Source: JAWXCM01 sp034408745
GTDB lineage: Bacteria; Acidobacteriota; Terriglobia; Bryobacterales; Bryobacteraceae
Reading direction: 5' to 3'
DNA length: 8,370 bases
Assembly (NCBI GenBank): GCA_034408745.1
Contig: JAWXCM010000275.1
Span: forward strand, 1 to 8,370
Each line of letters begins with the position of its first letter. The first letter of the stretch is position 1. The notes under the pieces were generated by a model. It was not told the DNA's origin. It searched no databases and was given only the letters and a program-made list of their open reading frames with translations. Below are positions 1 to 5,591 of this stretch, one piece after another. A program made the translations under genes and the position numbers.

Positions 1-333
1 GTCGGTGGCCGCGCACACCAGGATCGCGCCGTCCATCTGCGCCGCACCCGTGATCATGTTCTTGATGTAATCGGCGTGGCCGGGGCAGTCGACGTGCGCA
101 TAGTGCCGGTTCGCCGTCTCGTATTCCACGTGCGCCGCGGCGATCGTGATACCACGAGCCTTTTCTTCCGGTGCGTTGTCGATCGAATCGAACGAACGGA
201 ACTTGTTCTTCGGATTGTGCTTCGACAGCACTTTCGTGATCGCGGCCGTCAGCGTCGTCTTGCCGTGGTCAATGTGACCGATGGTTCCAATGTTGACGTG
301 CGGCTTACTGCGGTCAAATTTTTCTTTCGCCAT
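1..333 (-). CDS. tuf: Elongation factor Tu, N-terminal part (cut by window start)
   Basis: EF-Tu is the GTPase that delivers aminoacyl-tRNA to the ribosomal A site in the cytoplasm. The 111 visible codons encode the first half of the G domain. The P-loop GHIDHGKT lies at residues 19-26, the switch-I end ARGITI at 59-64 and the G3 motif DCPGH at 82-86. The NKxD motif and domains 2 and 3 lie outside the window; a full protein is about 395 residues. The ATG at 333 gives the family's usual N-terminus (MAKEKF...). It is preceded by GGAGA with a 6-nt spacer and a second GGAGA further upstream. It lies 24 nt after the fusA stop, the standard last position of the str operon. Many bacteria carry a second tuf copy, which cannot be judged here. 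The identification is essentially certain; only the C-terminus is unseen. Confidence 0.98.
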   Translation of the reverse strand, partial: MAKEKFDRSKPHVNIGTIGHIDHGKTTLTAAITKVLSKHNPKNKFRSFDSIDNAPEEKARGITIAAAHVEYETANRHYAHVDCPGHADYIKNMITGAAQMDGAILVCAATD

Positions 334-339
334 GGGAAG

Positions 340-351
340 TCTCCAGTCTCC
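340..351 (-). promoter_or_regulatory. Tandem Shine-Dalgarno of tuf
   Basis: Read on the minus strand, GGAGA occurs twice, at 351-347 and 344-340. The nearer copy is 6 nt from the tuf ATG. The pair almost fills the 24-nt gap after the fusA stop. This suggests strong independent initiation, which fits the need to make EF-Tu in excess over the other products of the operon; that link is an inference. Confidence 0.75.
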
Positions 352-357
352 GGCTGC

Positions 358-2448
358 TTACCTTGTTACCTTGCCCTGCGCCTTGCTGATGATCTCTTCA
401 GACACCGACTTCGGCACTTCTTCGTACTGCCCGAAGTGCATCGTGAACGCGCCGCGACCCTGCGTGCGCGACCGAAGATCGGTGGCATAGCCGAACATCT
501 CACTCAGCGGAACCATTGCCTTGACGATGATCGTGCTGCCGAGCATTTCGTTGCCCTCGAGGCGCCCGCGGCGCGAGATCAGATCGCCATTCACGTTGCC
601 CAGGTACTCGTCAGGGACAACGACTTCAATTTTCATCACCGGCTCCAGCAGAACCGGCTTGGCCTTGCGGAAGGCTTCCTTGGCGCAGATCGCCGAGCAG
701 ATCTTGAACGCCATTTCGCTGGAATCGACGTCATGGTAGCCGCCATCGATGACTGCCACCTGAATGTTCGACAGCGGGAAGCCGGCGAGCACGCCGCTTT
801 CGAGCGACTCGGCCACACCCTTTTCCACCGCCGAGATGAATTCCCTGGGAATCGAGCCGCCGCTGATTTCGTTCAGGAACTCGAACGGCTTGTCAGCAAT
901 CGGCTGAACCCGCAGCCTGACCTTGGCGTACTGACCTGAGCCACCGGTCTGCTTCTTGTGGGTGTACTCGTACTCGGCCGTATTGCGAATCGTCTCGCGG
1001 TAGGCTACCTGCGGCTTGCCGACATTGGCCTCCACATGAAACTCGCGCTTCATGCGCTCGACGATGATTTCGAGGTGCAACTCACCCATCCCAGCCAGAA
1101 TCGTCTGGCCCGTTTCGGGGTCGCTCGACACTCGCAGAGTCGGATCTTCGTTGACCAGCTTGTTGATGGCAACGCCCAGCTTTTCCTGGTCCACTTTGGT
1201 CTTCGGCTCGATGGCGAGCTGGATAACCGGTTCCGGGAAGTCGATATTCTCAAGCGCGATCGGATGATCGTCATCGCAAATCGTGTCGCCCGTGCCAGCC
1301 GTCTTTAAACCAACCGCGGCGCAGATGTCGCCAGCGAGGATCTCATTGATCTCTTCGCGCTTGTTGGCGTGCATTTTGACCAGACGGCCGATGCGCTCCC
1401 GCTTGTTCTTGGTCGCGTTCAGCACTGTGTCGCCCGAGGCGAGGCGGCCCGAGTAGACGCGAACGAAGCACAACTGTCCGACAAACGGATCGGTCATGAT
1501 CTTGAAGACCAGACCAGACAGCGGCGCGGTGTCTTCCGGAACACGAACCAGACTGATCGAAGGATCGGAAGGATCGACACCGGTAATCGGCGGAACTTCA
1601 AGCGGCGAGGGGAGGTAGTCTACTACTGCGTCCAGCATGTTCTGAACACCCTTGTTCTTGAACGCGCTGCCGCAGACAACCGGGAAGATTTTCTGCGCGA
1701 TGGTCGCCTTGCGAATACCAGCCTTCAGCTCCGCTTCGCTGATCGCATCGCCATTAATGTACTTCTCAAACAGAATGTCGTCGGACTCGGCGGCAGCTTC
1801 CACCAGCTTCTCGCGATATTCCTTCGCCAGTTCCAGCAGATCCTCGGGAATCTCAACGTCGTCGAACTGGGCGCCGAGCGTTTCGTCGCGCCAGATGCGC
1901 GCCTTCATCGTCACCAGATCGACCACACCGTGATGCTTGTCTTCGGCACCGACGGGAATCTGAATCGGCACCGGACGCGCCTTCAGCCGTTCCACAATCG
2001 TTTCCACCGAGCGAAAAAAGTCGGCTCCTACGCGGTCCATCTTGTTGATGAAGCAAATGCGCGGCACCCGATACTTGTCCGCCTGCCGCCACACAGTTTC
2101 CGACTGGGGCTGCACACCGGCCACCGCATCGAACACAGCAACCGCTCCGTCGAGCACGCGAAGACTGCGCTCCACCTCAGCGGTGAAGTCCACGTGGCCG
2201 GGGGTGTCGATGATGTTGATGTTGATATCGTTCCACTGGCAGGTTGTCGCTGCCGAAGTGATCGTGATACCGCGTTCCTGCTCCTGCTCCATCCAGTCCA
2301 TGGTGGCTGTGCCTTCATGGACTTCACCGATCTTGTGGGTCTTGCCGGTGTAGTAGAGGATGCGCTCGGTCGTGGTGGTCTTACCGGCATCAATGTGGGC
2401 CATGATGCCGATGTTTCGCATTTTCTGTAGTGGAACGGTGCGTGCCAT
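358..2448 (-). CDS. fusA: Elongation factor G
   Basis: EF-G is the GTPase that drives tRNA-mRNA translocation and, with ribosome recycling factor, splits ribosomes. The 696 residues are a full-length EF-G. The G domain has AHIDAGKTT at residues 17-25 (P-loop), RGITI at 59-63 (switch I), DTPGH at 81-85 (G3) and NKMD at 135-138 (G4). Domains II to V follow, including the domain IV stretch with GGSGQYAKV typical of bacterial EF-G. The ATG start gives the usual MARTVPLQKMRNIGI-type N-terminus, in which a short leader precedes the G domain. It follows rpsG by 18 nt and precedes tuf by 24 nt. No convincing Shine-Dalgarno is seen before the start (the gap reads GCGATAACGATTTACAAA), so coupling to rpsG translation is likely. 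Domains are intact, so this is the housekeeping EF-G1 type by context. Confidence 0.98.
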   Translation of the reverse strand: MARTVPLQKMRNIGIMAHIDAGKTTTTERILYYTGKTHKIGEVHEGTATMDWMEQEQERGITITSAATTCQWNDININIIDTPGHVDFTAEVERSLRVLDGAVAVFDAVAGVQPQSETVWRQADKYRVPRICFINKMDRVGADFFRSVETIVERLKARPVPIQIPVGAEDKHHGVVDLVTMKARIWRDETLGAQFDDVEIPEDLLELAKEYREKLVEAAAESDDILFEKYINGDAISEAELKAGIRKATIAQKIFPVVCGSAFKNKGVQNMLDAVVDYLPSPLEVPPITGVDPSDPSISLVRVPEDTAPLSGLVFKIMTDPFVGQLCFVRVYSGRLASGDTVLNATKNKRERIGRLVKMHANKREEINEILAGDICAAVGLKTAGTGDTICDDDHPIALENIDFPEPVIQLAIEPKTKVDQEKLGVAINKLVNEDPTLRVSSDPETGQTILAGMGELHLEIIVERMKREFHVEANVGKPQVAYRETIRNTAEYEYTHKKQTGGSGQYAKVRLRVQPIADKPFEFLNEISGGSIPREFISAVEKGVAESLESGVLAGFPLSNIQVAVIDGGYHDVDSSEMAFKICSAICAKEAFRKAKPVLLEPVMKIEVVVPDEYLGNVNGDLISRRGRLEGNEMLGSTIIVKAMVPLSEMFGYATDLRSRTQGRGAFTMHFGQYEEVPKSVSEEIISKAQGKVTR

Positions 2449-2466
2449 TTTGTAAATCGTTATCGC

Positions 2467-2937
2467 TTACCAGCGGTAATGGGCAAAGGCCTTGTTAGCC
2501 TCAGCCATACGGTGAACGTCGTCCTTCTTCTTAATCGCTCCGCCGCGCATGTTGGCGGCATCGAGCAACTCACTGGCCAGCTTTTCGGCCATGCCCTTTT
2601 CTGCGCGACCGCGGGCCTGACCAATGATCCAGCGCAGCGCCAGACTCGTGCGGCGATTCTGCGGAACCTCGATCGGCACCTGGTAGTTAGCGCCGCCAAC
2701 ACGCCGGCTCTTTACCTCGAGCAGCGGCTTGGCATTCTCAACAGCCTTTTTGAAGACCTTGAGGGGCTCGTCACCGGCCCGCTCCCCAAGCTTCTCCATC
2801 GCGGCGTAGAAAATGTTCTGGGCGATGGTCTTCTTTCCCGCCCACATCATCGAGTTCACGAACTTCTCGGCGAGCGTCGAGTTGTACACCGGATCTGCCG
2901 GAATTTCGCGAACTTCAGCTCTTCTTCTGCGAGACAT
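2467..2937 (-). CDS. rpsG: 30S ribosomal protein S7
   Basis: S7 is a primary binder of the 3' domain of 16S rRNA; it nucleates assembly of the 30S head and lies beside the E site. The 156-residue product has the family's usual length. It opens with MSRRRRAEVREI and contains the conserved block PLLEVKSRRVGGANYQVP (about residues 71-88), followed by the helix around RWIIGQARGR and the C-terminal HRMAEANKAFAHYRW. The ATG is preceded by AGAGGAA within the 21-nt rpsL-rpsG gap. In E. coli S7 represses its own operon by binding a structured rpsL-rpsG spacer of roughly 100 nt. Here the spacer is only 21 nt, so that mechanism in its known form is improbable (inference). Confidence 0.98.
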   Translation of the reverse strand: MSRRRRAEVREIPADPVYNSTLAEKFVNSMMWAGKKTIAQNIFYAAMEKLGERAGDEPLKVFKKAVENAKPLLEVKSRRVGGANYQVPIEVPQNRRTSLALRWIIGQARGRAEKGMAEKLASELLDAANMRGGAIKKKDDVHRMAEANKAFAHYRW

Positions 2938-2945
2938 GCTTTCCG

Positions 2946-2953
2946 ATTCCTCT
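2946..2953 (-). promoter_or_regulatory. Shine-Dalgarno of rpsG
   Basis: AGAGGAAT on the minus strand lies in the 21-nt gap between the rpsL stop and the rpsG ATG at 2937. The core GAGG ends 11 nt from the start, a slightly long but workable spacing. It shows rpsG can initiate on its own rather than only by coupling. Confidence 0.7.
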
Positions 2954-2958
2954 GATGA

Positions 2959-3378
2959 TTACTTCTTGCCCGGTTTGCCGGACTTGCCTGCTGCCGCTGC
3001 CGCACCCGCCTTCGGACGCTTGGCACCGTACTTGGAACGGCTCTGCTTGCGGTTGGCCACACCCGCCGTATCGAGCGTGCCGCGAATCACGTGGTACCGA
3101 ACGCCAGGAAGATCCTTCACACGGCCGCCGCGGATCAGCACAATGCTGTGTTCCTGCAGGTTGTGGCCGACGCCAGGAATATAGGTGGTGACTTCGATGC
3201 CGTTGGTCAGCCGCACACGCGCCACTTTCCGGAGCGCGGAGTTTGGCTTCTTCGGGGTGGTGGTGTAAACGCGGGTACAAACGCCACGCTTCTGCGGGCA
3301 GGACTGAAGGGCGGGGCTGGCCGTCTTCCAACGGGTCGGCTTGCGGCCCTTGCGCACGAGCTGATTAAACGTGGGCAA
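2959..3378 (-). CDS. rpsL: 30S ribosomal protein S12, TTG start
   Basis: S12 sits at the decoding centre of the 30S subunit and controls accuracy; it is the classic streptomycin-resistance target. I start it at TTG 3378, giving 139 residues beginning MPTFNQLVRKGRKP. From this start the numbering matches E. coli S12 without gaps: TTTPKKPNSA has Lys43 and Lys44, and GRVKDLPG has Lys88 and Asp89, the residue methylthiolated in many bacteria. Lys43 and Lys88 are the wild-type, streptomycin-sensitive residues. GAGG lies 8 nt upstream of the TTG. An in-frame GTG at 3411 would add 11 residues (MPDLVRREEFR) that the family lacks and would bury the Shine-Dalgarno. After residue 124, where E. coli S12 ends, there is a 15-residue Ala/Gly/Lys tail. 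It is the first gene of the str operon, 21 nt before rpsG. Confidence 0.96.
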   Translation of the reverse strand: MPTFNQLVRKGRKPTRWKTASPALQSCPQKRGVCTRVYTTTPKKPNSALRKVARVRLTNGIEVTTYIPGVGHNLQEHSIVLIRGGRVKDLPGVRYHVIRGTLDTAGVANRKQSRSKYGAKRPKAGAAAAAGKSGKPGKK

Positions 3379-3384
3379 GCGAAA

Positions 3385-3393
3385 TTCCTCTCT
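3385..3393 (-). promoter_or_regulatory. Shine-Dalgarno that fixes the rpsL start
   Basis: AGAGAGGAA on the minus strand places the core GAGG (3390-3387) 8 nt before the TTG at 3378. If translation began at the upstream in-frame GTG (3411), this purine run would lie inside the coding region. Its position is therefore direct support for the TTG start. Confidence 0.8.
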
Positions 3394-3668
3394 TCGTACC
3401 AAGTCGGGCACGATCCTGACTCCGCCTTAAACGGAACCGCGAGACCGTCCCCGCTACTCTGCGCGCACATCCCGGGCAGCAACCCGGATCGCGCAAACCA
3501 AAACTTGTAGTGATGCCGGAAGGCAACCTGTGAAATCGAGCAACCAACGGAGGCGGTATAGTTTGGCACCGCTCCAAAAGACGGCCGGAACAAATCACGT
3601 TCCGTAACCGGCGCGGAAGAGCTTCTTTGATTCGGTCCACACCGCCACGCCGTAAGCGCTTAAGTGGA

Positions 3669-3686
3669 GGGCCCGGCCCCCGGCCC
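3669..3686. repeat. GC-rich inverted repeat inside the str leader
   Basis: On the plus strand GGGCCCGG (3669-3676) and CCGGCCC (3680-3686) flank a 3-nt loop, pairing over 7 bp with one bulged base. It would be very stable in the str leader RNA. In the minus direction it is followed by CTCCACTTAAG, not a U-run. In the plus direction it is followed by GTCTTTC, a poor tract. It is therefore not a textbook terminator on either strand. Confidence 0.55.
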
Positions 3687-3800
3687 GTCTTTCAACTGGT
3701 TCAGCCGCGAAGAATCAGCGGCCCAAAACTGCCGAGTGGCTTACACCATCAGCGCTGAAAGGGGTAGCACGAGAACTGAAGACAACTCGCGAACTTTCTT

Positions 3801-3830
3801 ATAATACAGGTGACCGTGACCTGATGTCAA
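3801..3830 (-). promoter_or_regulatory. Sigma-70-type promoter of the str operon
   Basis: Read on the minus strand, TTGACA (3830-3825, perfect -35) is separated by 18 nt from TATTAT (3806-3801, five of six matches to the -10 consensus). Transcription would start near 3795 and run toward rpsL. It is the strongest promoter-like pair I found upstream of the operon and points the right way, as expected for a highly expressed translation operon. The distance to rpsL, about 420 nt, is unusually long. Confidence 0.72.
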
Positions 3831-3885
3831 CTTCGCTACGAACTTGCGCCTCGGGCGACGTTTACCGGCAGCCTGCCAGCGCGCC

Positions 3886-3913
3886 AACCCGGCAACGGCT
3901 AACGTGCCGGGTT
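3886..3913. repeat. Perfect 9-bp inverted repeat, role unknown
   Basis: AACCCGGCA (3886-3894) and TGCCGGGTT (3905-3913) are exact reverse complements around a 10-nt loop in which CG/CG could pair further. The element lies in the divergent region, about 56 bp upstream of the str -35 box. Neither side carries a T-run, so it is not an intrinsic terminator. It could be an operator or an architectural-protein site; the neighbouring GGTTCCCAGGCC resembles a tRNA T-arm only superficially. Confidence 0.55.
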
Positions 3914-4015
3914 CCCAGGCCACTTCAAATCATACAGGAAATATAGATGTAGACTGTCGACGAAACTGATCGCGCTGGCGCCGGAGCCCAACGAAGGGTA
4001 AAGCCACAGGCATCG

Positions 4016-4049
4016 GTGTTGCAACTAACGGTGTTAAGTTAAGCAACAC
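4016..4049. repeat. Long imperfect inverted repeat upstream of the MBL-fold gene promoter
   Basis: GTGTTGC (4016-4022) pairs with GCAACAC (4043-4049). Inside it AACT pairs with AGTT and AAC with GTT around a GGT loop, giving 14 bp with bulges of one and two A. It ends 15 bp before the candidate -35 box at 4065. CGGTGT occurs in it twice (4014 and 4029) and again inside the promoter spacer (4078). The arrangement suggests a transcription-factor site. It could also fold as an RNA if an upstream promoter reads through. Confidence 0.5.
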
Positions 4050-4064
4050 GGCTACACATGTACA

Positions 4065-4093
4065 TTGCCACACCTTTCGGTGTCTGATACAGT
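4065..4093 (+). promoter_or_regulatory. Candidate sigma-70-type promoter of the MBL-fold/YdcF-like pair
   Basis: TTGCCA (4065-4070, five of six) is followed after exactly 17 nt by TACAGT (4088-4093, four of six), with an extended -10 TG at 4085-4086. The start point would be near 4100, some 39 nt before the ATG at 4139. The spacer holds a small inverted repeat, ACACC-TTTC-GGTGT (4070-4083), which could be a repressor site overlapping the promoter. Confidence 0.55.
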
Positions 4094-4138
4094 CCGAACA
4101 TAGAAAATACGTTGTCACCTACGCCAGCCGAACCCGGC

Positions 4139-4957
4139 ATGACCGTCCAGTTCTGGGGCGTTCGGGGGTCCATACCCACTCCGCGCGCCGATTCGATTCG
4201 CTACGGCGGCAACACACTTTGTCTTCAGATCCGCATTCCAGGCTTCGGCGAGCACCTCGTCATCGACGCCGGAACCGGCATCCGCGAGCTCGGCGGAACC
4301 CTGCCCGATCGCGCCGTTGTCCATCTGATGCTCAGCCATTACCACTGGGATCACCTGCAGGGCCTGCCGTTTTTCCAGCCCCTCTATTCACCGGATACCC
4401 GAATCACCATCTATTCGTCCCGTGAGAGCGAGGAGACCCAGACGATTCTGCGGGGACAGATGAGCCAGCCGTACTTCCCGCTGCGCTTCGACGCCGCTGC
4501 CTCTGCCCGGGAGTATCGACGCTACCCTCCCCCCGGCACCGAATTCCAGATCGGACCGGCCGCCGTTCGCACCATCCCGCTCCACCACCCTCAGGGCTCC
4601 CTCGGGTTCCGCTTCGAGGTCGGCGGGGCGGTTCTGGTCCACGTCAGCGACCACGAACACGGGGATCCGGACATCGATCATGCCGTCGCAGCCGCAGCCG
4701 AAGGCGCCGACTTGCTCGTCTATGACGCCCAGTACACCACGGAAGAATACGAAACGCGACGCGGCTGGGGGCACAGCACCTGGGCCGAAGGCGTCCGCAT
4801 TGCCAAACAGAGCGGGGCCAGACGCCTCCTCATGATCCACCACGACCCGTGGCACAACGACGACTTTATCGACGGGATGGTGGCCCAGGCCCGCGAATCG
4901 TTTGAAAACGTCGACGCCGCCCGCGAGTTCACCACCTACCACGTGCAGGCCGGTTAG
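4139..4957 (+). CDS. MBL-fold metallo-hydrolase (Lactamase_B_2-type)
   Basis: This 272-residue protein belongs to the metallo-beta-lactamase fold superfamily, in the branch of soluble hydrolases that open with FWGVRGSIPTP (residues 5-15). It keeps a full metal-binding set: HYHWDH at residues 67-72 (His67, His69, Asp71, His72), probably His149 or His150, Asp171 in the VSDHEH stretch, and His234 or His235 in IHHDP. GWGHSTW (209-215) is a further family signature. There is no signal peptide, so it should be cytosolic. Relatives include cyclic-nucleotide and phosphoribosyl cyclic phosphate phosphodiesterases and many uncharacterised enzymes; the substrate cannot be assigned. I chose the ATG at 4139 because homologs begin just before FWGVRGS. 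A TTG at 4112 would add nine low-complexity residues, and neither has a good Shine-Dalgarno. The next gene begins 4 nt after its stop. Confidence 0.9.
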   Translation: MTVQFWGVRGSIPTPRADSIRYGGNTLCLQIRIPGFGEHLVIDAGTGIRELGGTLPDRAVVHLMLSHYHWDHLQGLPFFQPLYSPDTRITIYSSRESEETQTILRGQMSQPYFPLRFDAAASAREYRRYPPPGTEFQIGPAAVRTIPLHHPQGSLGFRFEVGGAVLVHVSDHEHGDPDIDHAVAAAAEGADLLVYDAQYTTEEYETRRGWGHSTWAEGVRIAKQSGARRLLMIHHDPWHNDDFIDGMVAQARESFENVDAAREFTTYHVQAG

Positions 4958-4961
4958 CTTC

Positions 4962-5585
4962 GTGCGTGGCTTCCCTGTTCTTCAAGGCCTTCGGAACCTG
5001 CTGGCCCTCATCGGCGCGGCCGTCCTTGTAATAACGCTTACTCCAGTGACCGGAGGCTGGGCCAGATGGCTCACCGGGAATCGCTGGGACGTACCCGCCG
5101 GCGACACTATGGTGGTGCTCGGCGCGGAAGCCTCCCACAAAGAAGGAGCGCTGATGAGCCAGCACACGTACTGGCGGTCCGTCGCCGCCGTCCGCGCCTG
5201 GCGCGAGGGGCACTTCCGGCAGGTCGCCATCTCCGGCGGAAATGGCACAGCCGAGTCGATGGCCGATTACATGACCGCGCATGGAGTGCCCGCCGCCGCC
5301 CTGCGACTGGAAACGCGGTCGACCTCGACCAGGGAAAACGCCATCTTCACCGCCGAGTTGCTCCACCAGACCAATCCAGGGAAAGTCGCCCTGCTAACCA
5401 GCGACTTCCACATGCGCCGTGCCGTAGCAGCCTTCGCAAAGGCCGGCTTTCGCGATATGGTGGTGCTTCCGTCTCCCGATGCAGGCAAACGAGCCCTCAG
5501 TCTGCCGCACCGGTGGCAGGTCTTCATCGACCTTGCCACCGCGACAACCAAGCTGGCCTGGTATCGCTGGAACAGCTATATCTGA
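4962..5585 (+). CDS. YdcF/SanA-like DUF218 protein, membrane-anchored
   Basis: The DUF218 family (YdcF, SanA, ElyC in E. coli) is linked to cell-envelope integrity and polysaccharide precursor handling in the members studied; the reaction is not settled. The 207-residue product has one hydrophobic segment (about residues 10-29), then a Rossmann-like domain. Its family blocks are VVLGAE (51-56), ISGGNG (90-95), the acidic stretch around Glu98, the TRSTSTRENA block (118-127), and LLTSDFHMRRA (144-154), which carries the conserved Asp148 and His150. The topology should be a single N-terminal anchor with the domain outside the membrane. I start at GTG 4962, 4 nt after the MBL-fold gene's stop. 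An in-frame ATG at 4902 would only add residues read from the end of that gene. Tight spacing implies one transcript for both genes. Confidence 0.87.
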   Translation: MRGFPVLQGLRNLLALIGAAVLVITLTPVTGGWARWLTGNRWDVPAGDTMVVLGAEASHKEGALMSQHTYWRSVAAVRAWREGHFRQVAISGGNGTAESMADYMTAHGVPAAALRLETRSTSTRENAIFTAELLHQTNPGKVALLTSDFHMRRAVAAFAKAGFRDMVVLPSPDAGKRALSLPHRWQVFIDLATATTKLAWYRWNSYI

Positions 5586-5591
5586 TTGAGA

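Larger units (their letters stand above)
3379..3795 (-). other. Long, hairpin-rich leader of the str operon
   Basis: About 417 nt separate the best promoter from the rpsL start. No convincing gene lies here. A 91-codon GTG-initiated frame (3640-3365) crosses into rpsL in another frame but has no good ribosome site and no recognisable content. The leader can form several hairpins: GCCGC/GCGGC at 3704-3722, a very GC-rich hairpin at 3669-3686, a perfect 10-bp palindrome TAAGCGCTTA at 3653-3662, and TTTGG/CCAAA at 3562-3578. None is followed by a clear U-run in the direction of transcription, so a simple intrinsic attenuator is not shown. The leader could host feedback binding of a ribosomal protein or may just be spacer; a promoter nearer rpsL that I failed to recognise would shorten it. 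Confidence 0.45.

Noticed and set aside
76..2430. Long plus-strand open frames (287 and 353 codons) opposite tuf and fusA
   Set aside because: They are exact antisense of strongly conserved GTPase genes in GC-rich DNA, with arginine/histidine-rich, domain-free translations.
3365..3640. 91-codon GTG frame in the str leader overlapping the rpsL start
   Set aside because: It has no good ribosome site and an arginine-rich composition without recognisable motifs, and it overlaps rpsL out of frame. It is probably chance, though a leader peptide is not excluded.
3741..3923. 60-codon minus-strand frame crossing the str promoter
   Set aside because: It would start upstream of the -35 box and end inside the leader. 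It shows no motif and no ribosome site.
3886..3925. Possible tRNA because of a GGTTC-like stretch next to a stem
   Set aside because: No acceptor stem, D-arm or anticodon arm can be built around it, and the T-arm consensus is not met.
4902..4961. ATG 4902 as start of the YdcF-like protein
   Set aside because: The added 20 residues are read from the end of the MBL-fold gene in another frame and are Pro/Ser/Thr-rich without family match. GTG 4962 fits the gene junction better.
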